From positions 1 through 54,661 of the forward strand of contig NZ_BIMA01000045.1 of NCBI RefSeq assembly GCF_004000845.1: a stretch of DNA of 54,661 nt, written 5' to 3'. The DNA comes from Paenibacillus koleovorans NBRC 103111 (GTDB taxonomy: Bacteria; Bacillota; Bacilli; Paenibacillales; NBRC-103111). Below the pieces are notes generated by a model. It saw only the letters and a list, made by a program, of their open reading frames with translations. It made no database searches and was not told where the DNA came from. The translations under genes and the position numbers were made by a program. This document shows, in pieces, positions 1-8,474 of this stretch (within the stretch, counting starts at the first letter, position 1; every line of letters begins with the position of its first letter).

Positions 1-79
1 CTCCAACTGAACATCTTCGCTAGAGACTATCAGGGTGTTCTTCCCTGGTGGTTTTTCTCATTGCGGTGGGATGATGGAA
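1..79 (+). terminator. weak terminator-like hairpin at window edge
   Basis: No gene is visible in this stretch. CAGGG at 31-35 can pair with CCCTG at 43-47 across a 7-nt loop, and a run of five T lies at 52-56. This could end a plus-strand gene lying outside the window and converging on the AraC gene. The stem is short and four bases separate it from the T run, so the call is weak. Confidence 0.2.
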
Positions 80-1027
80 TCACCACGAAACATTTTCTGT
101 AGAGGCCGAGCGATATTGGGTCGGGGTAACGCCCATAATATTTTTAAAAACCCGTGTGAATGTACGCACCGAATCGAATCCGGATTCGAGTGAAATATCA
201 GTTACAGAGTGCTCCGTATGTTTAAGCAGGCTAACGGCGCTGCGAATGCGCAACGCATGCAAGTAATCCAAAAAATTGACTCCGGTGAGCTTCTTAAACA
301 AATTGCAAAAGTAGGAGTTGCTGATCCCATACCGTGTTGACATATCCTCAAGCTTGATCGACTTGTTGAAATTCGAATGAATGTACTGCACAACGTCGTA
401 CATATGTTCGAGCGTCGGATTGGGTTTGTCGGAATGCATACGCCCCGTATCGGTTTCATCGATCGCCAAACTTAATCTTGGACGTAACGAGGGGGTCATG
501 TTAATGCCGTAGTAATCATTATGCGCACGGAGAAGAAGGATCAACATTTCGATCAGCTTGGTCAAAATTACACTCGTTCTGCCAATCTCCGCATGGTTGT
601 ATTCTCTCCAAATCTCGTTCATCATGCTCATCATGCGAACTCTCTGATCCGCCGATAGCGTAACCCATGAAGGAAGGGAATTCCCGAATAGCAATAAACG
701 GTTCAATAGGCAAGCGTGGAGCGAGGTTTTGGACAACAATCCGACATCAAAGATGAGGCAGTATTTGCGGATCAAGCTTCCTGAGATGCATTGATATTTA
801 TGAAGTTGATGAGGCGGAATAAAGGTAACGGTGCCAGGAGACAGGGAGTGGCTGTACCCGTTAACCGTTTCCGATCCATTCCCTTCGATCACGAAGGAAA
901 GCTCCGCAAAATCATGGTGATGCAAATAAGAGCTGTCTTGTGAGTAAGTCCATATCCAAAAAGGGAATTTCGTGCTGTCTTCCTGTGTCTCCGGGATCAA
1001 TTCCTGATAATAGTGAAGCTTGATCAC
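80..1027 (-). CDS. AraC-family transcriptional regulator with cupin-like sensor domain
   Basis: Predicted cytoplasmic DNA-binding regulator of 315 residues. The N-terminal part (about 25-100) has the His- and Gly-rich cupin pattern, with HHHDFAELSFV followed by a PPHQLH motif, as in sugar-sensing AraC proteins. The C-terminal part (about 215-310) carries two helix-turn-helix units and ends in the usual GVTPTQYR signature. The start is a GTG at 1027, preceded by a GAGGGTG ribosome binding site about 7 nt upstream. The gene lies 6 nt downstream of the acetamidase-type gene on the same strand, so the two are probably co-transcribed and the regulator may control that transcript or the divergent genes. 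The ligand is unknown; a sugar or a small amide would fit. The family assignment is firm, the regulated targets are inference. Confidence 0.9.
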   Translation of the reverse strand: MIKLHYYQELIPETQEDSTKFPFWIWTYSQDSSYLHHHDFAELSFVIEGNGSETVNGYSHSLSPGTVTFIPPHQLHKYQCISGSLIRKYCLIFDVGLLSKTSLHACLLNRLLLFGNSLPSWVTLSADQRVRMMSMMNEIWREYNHAEIGRTSVILTKLIEMLILLLRAHNDYYGINMTPSLRPRLSLAIDETDTGRMHSDKPNPTLEHMYDVVQYIHSNFNKSIKLEDMSTRYGISNSYFCNLFKKLTGVNFLDYLHALRIRSAVSLLKHTEHSVTDISLESGFDSVRTFTRVFKNIMGVTPTQYRSASTENVSW

Positions 1028-1033
1028 GCCGTA

Positions 1034-1960
1034 TCACCCTCTTGATATAGAACAGATTTCAAACAAGTAGAGTTTTTGAATTTTACAAGCTACGCTGTAG
1101 GCGGGGTTATACAGGTTGGCAATTTGGTATTCGGCCGCTTGTCCCAGCAGCAGACTGGTTTCCTGAGCCGTCAGATGATAATCCTGCTGCAGCCATCGGA
1201 ACATTTCGGAAGTCGCATGTTGAAAGGCCTGGTCCAAAGGGCGAGCGTTTCCAATGCAGAATAAATGGGTGTCCGTTTCCCCGCGAGGCCAATCGATAGC
1301 TCGATCCTTATGGATCCTGAAAGATAGGCGCACATCCATGGAGATTTCAATTCCTGTCCCCAGCAACTCACCGTCTCCCTGGACCGCATGGCCGTCGCCG
1401 AGATGAAATAACGCCCCTTCCGCGAATACAGGGAAATAACAGACGACTCCTGAAGTAAATCCGCTAAAGTCCATGTTGCCTCCATAGACCCCGGAGGTTG
1501 TTGTAGAGATCGCCTGTCCTCTTGGCGGGGCCACCCCCAGGCATCCCAGGAAGGGTTGAACGGGGAGCTTCAAGCGGCCTAGCGCTCCTTCGGACTCCGG
1601 CCAGCTGGCCAGCTTGCTTCCCATATCCACCCGCCAACGGACAAGTTCGGCCTCCGGTAATTGAGAAACGGTTTCGGGGTCAACAACGTTGGGGGCCAGC
1701 ATGTTCATGGACCATCCCCAGCTGCGATTCGGCACGACCGATTCAAGCCGAACCTCCAGCATATCTCCCGGACAAGCTCCTTTGATAAAAATGGGGCCAG
1801 TCATGGGGTTTCCTCTCGAGGAAGCGCTTTTACCGGAATTGTTCCATCCCCTTGCATCGAGTGTGGAAGTAAGGATGGATTCTCCCTCGCAGATGAATGC
1901 TTGGGGTTCGTGCGTGCCTATTGTGTTAAAGTAGCGTTGGGGATGAAATAAAATTGACAT
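1034..1960 (-). CDS. acetamidase/formamidase family protein
   Basis: A 308-residue member of the FmdA/AmdA family, cytoplasmic enzymes that hydrolyse short-chain amides to the acid and ammonia. Family landmarks are visible: SGKSASSRGNPMTGPIFIKGA near the N-terminus, GVYGGNMDFS in the middle, and LGDGHAVQGDGE further on, which supplies the acidic and His residues expected of the metal site. The length matches the family. I chose the ATG at 1960 because an AAGGTG ribosome binding site lies 9 nt before it; a GTG at 1972 in the same frame would add four residues but overlaps that site. It is followed at 6 nt by the AraC gene, so ammonia or carboxylate release is probably under that regulator. The true substrate may be a larger amide. 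Confidence 0.88.
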   Translation of the reverse strand: MSILFHPQRYFNTIGTHEPQAFICEGESILTSTLDARGWNNSGKSASSRGNPMTGPIFIKGACPGDMLEVRLESVVPNRSWGWSMNMLAPNVVDPETVSQLPEAELVRWRVDMGSKLASWPESEGALGRLKLPVQPFLGCLGVAPPRGQAISTTTSGVYGGNMDFSGFTSGVVCYFPVFAEGALFHLGDGHAVQGDGELLGTGIEISMDVRLSFRIHKDRAIDWPRGETDTHLFCIGNARPLDQAFQHATSEMFRWLQQDYHLTAQETSLLLGQAAEYQIANLYNPAYSVACKIQKLYLFEICSISRG

Positions 1961-2129
1961 TGTCGACTTCACCTTATGTCTGTTGGGTTTAGCTTCATCT
2001 TATCATCCCGTTCTGCAAATCAACGGATAAAATGATCCGGGATCGGGTAAAAAAACATCCGAAACAAGCCTCGGCGCACAAAATAATTGACCGTCAAGAC
2101 AAAAATTATGGCCCTACGTGGCAAGAGAG

Positions 2130-2145
2130 CTAATTTATACTAAGG
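2130..2145 (+). promoter_or_regulatory. possible -10 element upstream of the 2172 gene
   Basis: The stretch 1961-2171 separates two divergent genes. A TATACT hexamer at 2136-2141 sits about 30 nt before the start at 2172 and would serve as a -10 box. I see no good -35 at the right distance, which would suit an activator-dependent promoter. Weak call. Confidence 0.25.
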
Positions 2146-2171
2146 TTGCTTATCCAAGTTGAGAGAGAGGG

Positions 2172-3887
2172 GTGTTGAAAATCAAAATCGCAAGTGTAAC
2201 GGTTCTGTTCGATAAGGAAGAAGCCAGGTCAAGATGGGGCAGGGGAGAGAATGTCCTTCAATATGAATTGAATGAAATCATGCGTCACTTTGGAGCGGGC
2301 GTTCAGTGGATAGAGCGGCTGGACGAGCAGGCACTCAGCTCTACCGATGTCCTGCTTGCAGCTCTGGAAGCTCAGGATGAGAGGACGACCCGGATCCTGC
2401 TCCAGTATATTGAACGCGGAGGCATCGTGATTTCATACGGCGGGTTGTCCGCACTGGCTGATCGGTTCGGGTATCGGGAAATCGCAACGGATGTCGGATA
2501 TGCCTGTCTGCCACAAGAGATGGCCCGATCAAGCCGTCCGTTGAGGTATTTGCGCGCTAAACCTTGGATTGCCAGAGAGGAAGCGGGTAATGCCGTTCTA
2601 TCAGGCCACAATCAGTTGAAGGCGATTAGTCCTGACGGCAAGCCAATCGCTGCCGCGCTGCTGCGTCTGGAGCTGGGCCTGGGCTGCGTGGAGCGATGGG
2701 CAATCGACATTCCTCAGACGATCGTCCATTTTCAGCAAGGCAGTAAGCCGGTTATCGAGGATGGCATCCCGGCACCGGACGGGTCCGCCAATGTAGATGA
2801 GGGAATATTGAAAGCGGATGACGGAGTGGAGATGGATTGGGACTTCGACCGGCTTGTGACCGATGCCGATGCCCCCTATTTTGCCTATCCTTATGCGGAC
2901 TATTGGAAAGAAGCGCTGTTCGAGCATTTGCTGCAGAAGGTTACAGAACGCGGTTTGACTTTACCCTTCGTCGGATATTGGCCGGAGGGAGTGCGCGGTG
3001 TCGCCCTGCTATCCTTCGACAGCGATGACAACATGGATGAGCAGGGCTCCACTACGCTCGATGTGCTCCAGACTCACGGTGTCCGCACTACGTGGTGTAT
3101 GCTGGAGCCGGGCTACACAAACGAAACCTATAAGCGAGCGACCGTGGAAGGACATGAATTGGCCTATCACTACAACGCGCGGATTCAGGAAGGCTATGTT
3201 TGGTCCGAGGATGAGTTTCAACGACAATTGATAGGGTTGCGCTCCAAAGTGCCTAATCCAGCGATCATTTCCAACAAAAATCATTTCACCAGATTTGAAG
3301 GTTGGGGAGAGCTGTTTCGCTGGTGCGAAGCGGCAGGGATCGAGTGCGATCAAACGCGGGGTCCGAGTAAAAGAGGCAACGTAGGATTTCTATTCGGCAC
3401 CTGCCACCCGTATTTCCCGATTGCGCTGGCGGATGAACAAAACCGGATTTACCATGTGCTGGAGGTCGGATTTCTGACCCAGGATCTTAATGTTAATGCG
3501 GCTACATCCGACAGAAGTATTATTTCTCCGCTGTTTGAAGAAGTTGCGGCAGTAGAAGGGGTAGCTCATTTTCTATTCCATCAGAGACATATTCATCGAT
3601 TCGAGCAAGTGCGCGCCGCGTTGGCCGAAGTGGTGTCGGAGGCGAGGAAGCATGGCTACGAATTCTGGACTTCCATGCAAATCAACGCTTGGATCCGAAC
3701 AAGAGCTTCGATCCGAGTGAAGGCCGTGACTCCCGAGGGAAACATCACCTGCGAGAACAACATCCGTGGAGCCGTCATTTGGACCCCAATCCCCGATTAT
3801 GAGGGCAGTCAAGCGGTCACAGAGCCGGGGATCGAGAAAAAATTTGGCGTATGGTGCAAGAAAACCGTATTGCCGCAAACACACTAG
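2172..3887 (+). CDS. NodB-like (polysaccharide deacetylase-fold) protein with N-terminal amidotransferase-like domain
   Basis: A 571-residue protein without an evident signal peptide. Residues about 1-260 resemble the class I glutamine-amidotransferase-like fold of Bacteroides/Paenibacillus multidomain proteins: a strand-rich start, then a GGIVISYGG turn near 83-91. Residues about 265-510 show a NodB-type metal-dependent deacetylase pattern with Asp283-Ser-Asp285 and the zinc-type pair His328 and His333, followed by HRFTRFEGW-like and FHQRHIHR segments. It probably removes acetyl groups from, or remodels, a carbohydrate, but may act on another N-acyl compound. GTG start at 2172 next to a GAGAGAGAGG ribosome binding site. 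It precedes the YesM/YesN pair by about 60 nt and may be read with them. The fold is fairly clear, the substrate is not. Confidence 0.7.
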   Translation: MLKIKIASVTVLFDKEEARSRWGRGENVLQYELNEIMRHFGAGVQWIERLDEQALSSTDVLLAALEAQDERTTRILLQYIERGGIVISYGGLSALADRFGYREIATDVGYACLPQEMARSSRPLRYLRAKPWIAREEAGNAVLSGHNQLKAISPDGKPIAAALLRLELGLGCVERWAIDIPQTIVHFQQGSKPVIEDGIPAPDGSANVDEGILKADDGVEMDWDFDRLVTDADAPYFAYPYADYWKEALFEHLLQKVTERGLTLPFVGYWPEGVRGVALLSFDSDDNMDEQGSTTLDVLQTHGVRTTWCMLEPGYTNETYKRATVEGHELAYHYNARIQEGYVWSEDEFQRQLIGLRSKVPNPAIISNKNHFTRFEGWGELFRWCEAAGIECDQTRGPSKRGNVGFLFGTCHPYFPIALADEQNRIYHVLEVGFLTQDLNVNAATSDRSIISPLFEEVAAVEGVAHFLFHQRHIHRFEQVRAALAEVVSEARKHGYEFWTSMQINAWIRTRASIRVKAVTPEGNITCENNIRGAVIWTPIPDYEGSQAVTEPGIEKKFGVWCKKTVLPQTH

Positions 3888-3904
3888 AAGACTAAGGGGT
3901 AGGC

Positions 3905-3910
3905 TATAAT
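3905..3910 (+). promoter_or_regulatory. consensus -10 hexamer upstream of the first sensor kinase
   Basis: A perfect TATAAT at 3905-3910 lies in the 60-nt gap before the kinase gene. A matching -35 at 16-18 nt is not evident, so this may be a weak or activated promoter for the kinase/regulator pair. Confidence 0.3.
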
Positions 3911-3949
3911 AGAATAGACAACCAGATAACCGAAACGAGGGATGCCTTG

Positions 3950-5671
3950 GTGAAGCGCTCCAAATGGATGTATACATTGAAAAGCAGAGTAATTGTCATT
4001 TTGCTTCTGAATTCTCTTGTTCCCATCCTGTTCATTGGAGGCATCTCTTACATTTCAATTGGAAATCTGTTGAGTCAAAAGCTGCAGTCCAGCATCAGGG
4101 ACAATTTAAGGCAGGTCAGTTATACGATTGAGAATGAATTGAACAAATTAAATCATGTCTCCATGCAGCTCTCGTTCGAAACCGGGATAGGCCGAGATAT
4201 CGAACGATATTATTCTTTGCCGATGGACATTTACGAGAAATCGCAACTGGAGCAGTCTATTCAGAACTATATTAATTTAATCACCTATACGAGCCCTAAT
4301 TTAGGCTTCAAATATTATTATAGTACGCACCCGATCCAGTCGGCTTTCAAGCAGCCGGAAATCAGATCGGATTTTAACCCGGAGCAGCTGCCCAAGCTAA
4401 CCAGCTTTAGCGGTATAACGTATAACGGTCTCCACCGGAGTATGGATCCTTTGTCCGAATCGCTTGTTTTTTCCGTTGACAGGCGCATCTTTCTTCCGGG
4501 AAACAGCAGTATGCATATTTATGTCGAAGCCAGTCCCATCCTGACTTCAACGATCCTGGGCGGCAGCTTGACTTCCATGCATGTGCAATATTTGATGGCG
4601 GATGACCGCAACACGATCATATACAGCGAGAATCCTCAGAACTTCCCTGTCGGCGAGGCCTTTGTTTCGGGCTCTCAAGGCTCAACGCCGGATGACGTTC
4701 ACGGAAAAATTGTATTCGGGAATCGATCGGAGCAAGGATGGACGATGGCGGTTTTGATCCCCAAGTCGGAGTATAACCGGGAAATTAACGATTGGCTGCA
4801 ACGGTTCTTTCTGGTCGTCTTGATTTCGCTTGGGGTTGCCATGGGACTCGCCTGGATTTTGTGGAGAACGGTCTATCGGCCATTGTCGGGCATCAACAAA
4901 GAAATCCGCTTTATTGAGAACAGCAAATTCAACTCTACCTTGCGCTACCCGGGGATCGCCGAATTTGATTTTTTAATTGATCGCTTCCAGCACATGAGAC
5001 AAAGAATATTCGATTTCATTACGGAAGTCGAGCAGAACGAGAAAAAAAGAACGCAATTGGAGCTGGAGAAGCTGTTGTTCCAGATCAATCCTCATTTTAT
5101 CCATAATACGCTGGACAGTATTCGATGGATTGCCAGATTGAATGGACAGGATGAAATCGACCGCATGATTTCGACCTTGAACAAGCTGCTCTATTACAAT
5201 ATGGGCAAGAGTGGAGTAGCTACAATCGGACAAGAATTAAACGCTCTCCGGGACTACGTGGAGCTGCAGCAAATGAGGTATGATTTCCTGTTCAACGTGC
5301 AAATTAGTGAAGTGGAAGTCCATCTGCGGGAGTTTGTGATCCCGCGCTTTATTTTGCAGCCGCTGGTGGAGAATGCCCTCTATCATGGACTGAAAATAAA
5401 TGGGCAAATTTCAGTAAAGGTTGACTTGGAGAGTGGGAAGTCCATTCGGATTGAAGTCCGGGATAACGGTGTGGGGATGACTGCCGAACAGATTGAAGGC
5501 ATTCAATCTGAAGAAAGCGACCAGAAAAAAAGGGGGATCGGCATCGGCATTTACTATGTTTCTCGAATGCTGAGCGTCCAATACAAGGGACAGGCCCAAT
5601 TGCAAATCCAAAGCGAACCGGGCAAAGGAACATCAATGGTCGTGTACATTCCATTTACGGAGGCAACCTGA
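3950..5671 (+). CDS. YesM-type sensor histidine kinase (two transmembrane segments, HAMP-like linker)
   Basis: Membrane sensor of about 573 residues that phosphorylates a YesN-type regulator. A first membrane helix lies at about 12-35, an extracytoplasmic sensing region spans about 36-280, a second helix (FFLVVLISLGVAMGLAWIL) follows near 285-305, and a HAMP-like linker comes next. The His kinase domain has the phospho-acceptor in INPHFIHNTLD (His about 382), and the ATPase domain has QPLVENALYHG and DNGVGM. The GTG at 3950 has a CGAGGG site 8 nt upstream; a TTG three bases earlier is an alternative. The response regulator gene begins 1 nt after the stop, so the pair is co-expressed. Position suggests that it controls the importer operon starting at 6956. 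Confidence 0.92.
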   Translation: MKRSKWMYTLKSRVIVILLLNSLVPILFIGGISYISIGNLLSQKLQSSIRDNLRQVSYTIENELNKLNHVSMQLSFETGIGRDIERYYSLPMDIYEKSQLEQSIQNYINLITYTSPNLGFKYYYSTHPIQSAFKQPEIRSDFNPEQLPKLTSFSGITYNGLHRSMDPLSESLVFSVDRRIFLPGNSSMHIYVEASPILTSTILGGSLTSMHVQYLMADDRNTIIYSENPQNFPVGEAFVSGSQGSTPDDVHGKIVFGNRSEQGWTMAVLIPKSEYNREINDWLQRFFLVVLISLGVAMGLAWILWRTVYRPLSGINKEIRFIENSKFNSTLRYPGIAEFDFLIDRFQHMRQRIFDFITEVEQNEKKRTQLELEKLLFQINPHFIHNTLDSIRWIARLNGQDEIDRMISTLNKLLYYNMGKSGVATIGQELNALRDYVELQQMRYDFLFNVQISEVEVHLREFVIPRFILQPLVENALYHGLKINGQISVKVDLESGKSIRIEVRDNGVGMTAEQIEGIQSEESDQKKRGIGIGIYYVSRMLSVQYKGQAQLQIQSEPGKGTSMVVYIPFTEAT

Positions 5672-5672
5672 C

Positions 5673-6797
5673 ATGTTGAAAGTGTTGATCGTGGATGATG
5701 ACAAGCTAGTCCGAAAAGGGCTAATTGCAACGATGCCATGGGCGGATTGCAACATGTCGATTGCCGGGGAGGCCAGCAATGGGATGGATGCGCTGGAGTT
5801 TCTGCAAGAGCATGAGGTCGATCTGCTGATTACAGACATCACGATGCCGGGGATATCGGGCATTGACCTCATGCGCGAGGTTCGCAGCCGATATCCTAAC
5901 ATTTGGTTAGTGGTGCTGACATTCCATCAGGAATTTGAATGCATTCAGGATGCCTTGCGGGCCGGCGCCATTGATTATATCGCGAAGGTGCAGCTGGAGA
6001 AGGAGCAGTCGGCGGAAGTGCTCGCTCGGATAGAAGCGCGAATCCGCCATGAGACCGATCAACTGGGCCAGAAGCATAATTCCCTTCAAATGAGTGAAAG
6101 AGAAAATGACGCTTTTTACTCGATTGACTTCGACAGCAAGCGGCGGCCTGATTTGGCGCACACGCTAATCGAACTTCCCGGGATTCGCGAAAAATGGTCG
6201 TCGCTTTTATGGGTGTTGAACGAGGATGTATACCAGGATTTGCTGGTCAGAACGAAGCAGCTGTATCTTCCCATTCCTAAGCTGGAAAGCTTGTTCTACG
6301 CGGCAATGACCGACTGGATGCGAATCGTTCCGGAGCACAAATGGGTTTCTCCCGACACCTTCGTATCGTTTCCGCATTGGGAAAACTGGGCTCAATGGCT
6401 AGATGAGATCCGCCTTCAGTTATATGGGATTTTGAAAAAAAACCACTCTGATGAGCTGTCGGATTGCATTTTGCGGGCCGTTTCGTTTATTAACGCCAAT
6501 CTAAGCGAAGAGCTTCGATTGGTTGACGCAGCGAAAGTAGCGGCCATGAGCCGAAGCTATTTCAGCCAATGCTTCAAGGACGTCACAGGAAAATCGTTTC
6601 ACGAATATGTGCGGGATGCGAGAATCGCTCACGCTCTAATCTTGTTGAAGCAGACGGAAAATCCAGTGTATTGGGTTGCCGAGCAGTGCGGGTATCCGAA
6701 CGAAAAGTATTTCAGTCGGGTGTTTCGCGGACAAGTGGGGGTATTGCCAAGCGAGTATCGCCATGAGATGAGAAAAAACGTACGAAACAGGGTCTAA
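5673..6797 (+). CDS. YesN-type response regulator with AraC DNA-binding domain
   Basis: Response regulator of 374 residues, partner of the kinase just upstream. The receiver domain (about 1-120) has the acidic pocket VDDD at 7-10, the phospho-acceptor Asp55 in ITDITMPG, and the conserved Lys near 105. A linker of about 140 residues of unknown role follows. The C-terminal 100 residues form an AraC double helix-turn-helix, with SRSYFSQCFKDVTGKSFHEY and a final GVLPSEYR motif. On phosphorylation it would activate nearby transporter genes, most simply the operon starting at 6956. The gene is followed by a strong intrinsic terminator. Confidence 0.93.
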   Translation: MLKVLIVDDDKLVRKGLIATMPWADCNMSIAGEASNGMDALEFLQEHEVDLLITDITMPGISGIDLMREVRSRYPNIWLVVLTFHQEFECIQDALRAGAIDYIAKVQLEKEQSAEVLARIEARIRHETDQLGQKHNSLQMSERENDAFYSIDFDSKRRPDLAHTLIELPGIREKWSSLLWVLNEDVYQDLLVRTKQLYLPIPKLESLFYAAMTDWMRIVPEHKWVSPDTFVSFPHWENWAQWLDEIRLQLYGILKKNHSDELSDCILRAVSFINANLSEELRLVDAAKVAAMSRSYFSQCFKDVTGKSFHEYVRDARIAHALILLKQTENPVYWVAEQCGYPNEKYFSRVFRGQVGVLPSEYRHEMRKNVRNRV

Positions 6798-6869
6798 TTT
6801 CGTACAATTTTCACGGACCCTTTCCTCCATTGTGAGGCTAATATTTACCCCAATTCAGGACAATTGCTG

Positions 6870-6894
6870 AACTCTTTCAAAGAGTTTTTTTTTT
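6870..6894 (+). terminator. intrinsic terminator after the YesM/YesN pair
   Basis: AACTCTT at 6870-6876 pairs with AAGAGTT at 6880-6886 across a 3-nt loop and runs straight into eight further T (6887-6894). This is a classical Rho-independent terminator. It separates the regulatory pair from the importer operon, so that operon must have its own promoter in 6895-6955. I could not recognise one with confidence there. Confidence 0.8.
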
Positions 6895-6955
6895 ACAATG
6901 AAACCAAGGATGCAAGTCCTTACAAATCATTCTAGAAGGGAGTTGAAAGCCCCGG

Positions 6956-7675
6956 ATGATCATTGACTGCCATTTGCATGTGAAAAACGGAGACTACTAC
7001 CGTACGGAAAATTCCGGTGAAGAGATTGTTCAAGCACTGGACAAAGGGGGGATCGACAAGGGAGTCGTTTTTGCAATTTGTACTTCAACACGGGAATCGA
7101 CGGACATGGTCTACAAGGAAGTGCAGAAGTATCCGGATCGCTTGATCGGGTTTGCCTATGCTCGCCCCAGCTACGATCGAATAGTAGCCGATGACATCCG
7201 CTATGCTCTTGCTCAGCGCAATATGAAAGGGATCAAAATTCATCGCGGCGAGACGCTGCTCCATCCCGATGTAATCGGGCCTGTATTGGAGGTAGCGATC
7301 GAATACGACGTTCCATGCCTGATTGATTCAGGGGACGACTTTCCGGCCATTAGCGGCATTGTGGAGAGGTATCCCATGTTAAAGCTAATTCTGCCTCATC
7401 TGGGTTCGCCGTCCGGGAAAGTATTCGAGATCGACAAGTACATCGAATTGGCTCGAAATCATGAGAATGTGTATCTGGATACGGCCTATGTCCCCACATA
7501 TTGGAAAATCAAAGACGCCATTGAAAGACTGGGCCCGCAAAAGGTGCTGTATGGCTCCGATGGGATCCTTGTCGACCCGCGAACAGAGCTGATGAAGATT
7601 GAAGTGCTGAATTTCTCTCCCGAGACGAAGGAGTACTTGTATTACAAAAACATCGCTCGCCTACTCAAGCTGTAA
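6956..7675 (+). CDS. small TIM-barrel metal-dependent hydrolase (amidohydrolase-related)
   Basis: A 239-residue protein of the amidohydrolase-2 type, whose members hydrolyse or decarboxylate small molecules on a metal-dependent TIM barrel. The first metal motif is His6-Leu-His8, a GIKIH segment gives His96, and PHLG gives His148. The late catalytic Asp is Asp202 in YGSDG. The position after strand five, usually a His, reads Asp124 (CLIDSG). This changes the predicted metal site and may mean a different chemistry or metal number. It is the first gene of the importer operon. The nearest purine-rich site, GGGAG at 6938-6942, is rather far from the ATG. The family is clear, the reaction is unknown. 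Confidence 0.8.
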   Translation: MIIDCHLHVKNGDYYRTENSGEEIVQALDKGGIDKGVVFAICTSTRESTDMVYKEVQKYPDRLIGFAYARPSYDRIVADDIRYALAQRNMKGIKIHRGETLLHPDVIGPVLEVAIEYDVPCLIDSGDDFPAISGIVERYPMLKLILPHLGSPSGKVFEIDKYIELARNHENVYLDTAYVPTYWKIKDAIERLGPQKVLYGSDGILVDPRTELMKIEVLNFSPETKEYLYYKNIARLLKL

Positions 7676-7697
7676 ATGTTAATGAGGTGACGGCTTC

Positions 7698-8474
7698 GTG
7701 AAGACCCCGGTAATTACGTACGAGAATTTGATAACAGGCTTACGTAAGTTGGAGCTCCCGCCCAATCCGATTTTACTCACTCACCTCTCTCTGAAATCAC
7801 TGGGTTATGTGGAGGGAGGCGCGTTAACCGTGATTCGCGCTTTGCTTCATATTTGCGGTAACGAAGGCACGCTGGTTATGCCCACCTTAACCTTCGGAAT
7901 CGTGAATGAGCATGCGCCGGTTTTTGACGTGAAGCATACGCCGACTAACACGGGACATATTCCAGAAGTTTTTCGCAAGCTCCCGGATTCCAAACGCAGC
8001 CGGCATATCTTTTCTTCGGTTGCCGCAATAGGCAAGCAAGCGGAGTCAATCGTTTCCTGGCATGAGGATACACCCTGCGGGAACGGTACCCCGTATCACA
8101 AGATTGTGGAAATGGGAGGCTACTCCCTATTTATCGGAGCTGGTTTCGGCAGTAACTCTTTGTTTCACGTCGCGGAAGAATTTGTCCATCCTCCCTATCT
8201 GACTTACAAAACGATAGAGAACGCCACTGTCGTGGATCAGGACGGGAGAATAACAAACGGTTCTTATCGTCGTTACAACTGTTCTCAGACTGGTGTTGTT
8301 CGTCATTTGGCTCAGATGGAAGCGGTATATCGTGATGCAGGAATCGTTACAGAGACTCGTCTTGGCGAGGCTTCCGTCAAATTAGTGGGCGCTTCTGATA
8401 ATTTCAAAATAAGCTGCGAGCTATTGAAGCGTGATCCGGACTTTATTTTGAATAAGGGGGAAACGATCAAATGA
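7698..8474 (+). CDS. AAC(3)-family N-acetyltransferase-like protein
   Basis: A 258-residue member of the aminoglycoside 3-N-acetyltransferase (antibiotic_NAT) family, cytoplasmic enzymes that acylate an amine using acetyl-CoA. Landmarks are LLTHLSLKSLGYVEGG near 26-41, GTLVMPTLTF near 57-66, and the late GFGSNSLFHVAEE segment carrying the conserved His. Many relatives in soil Bacillota sit in sugar operons and probably act on amino sugars or related amines, not on antibiotics. I infer the same here because the gene lies inside a transport operon. GTG start at 7698 with GAGGTG 8 nt upstream. Its stop overlaps the start of the lipoprotein gene (ATGA), so the two are translationally coupled. Confidence 0.85.
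   Translation: MKTPVITYENLITGLRKLELPPNPILLTHLSLKSLGYVEGGALTVIRALLHICGNEGTLVMPTLTFGIVNEHAPVFDVKHTPTNTGHIPEVFRKLPDSKRSRHIFSSVAAIGKQAESIVSWHEDTPCGNGTPYHKIVEMGGYSLFIGAGFGSNSLFHVAEEFVHPPYLTYKTIENATVVDQDGRITNGSYRRYNCSQTGVVRHLAQMEAVYRDAGIVTETRLGEASVKLVGASDNFKISCELLKRDPDFILNKGETIK

Noticed and set aside
1034-1972. GTG at 1972 as start of the formamidase-type gene
   Set aside because: The GTG is part of the AAGGTG ribosome binding site that serves the ATG at 1960.
6895-6955. Promoter before the first importer operon
   Set aside because: TTTACA at 6892-6897 resembles a -35, but no -10 lies at 16-18 nt, so I could not support a call.
7698-8474. Aminoglycoside resistance gene
   Set aside because: The AAC(3) fold is clear, but placement inside a transport operon and the lack of resistance-gene context make a metabolic amine acyltransferase more likely.
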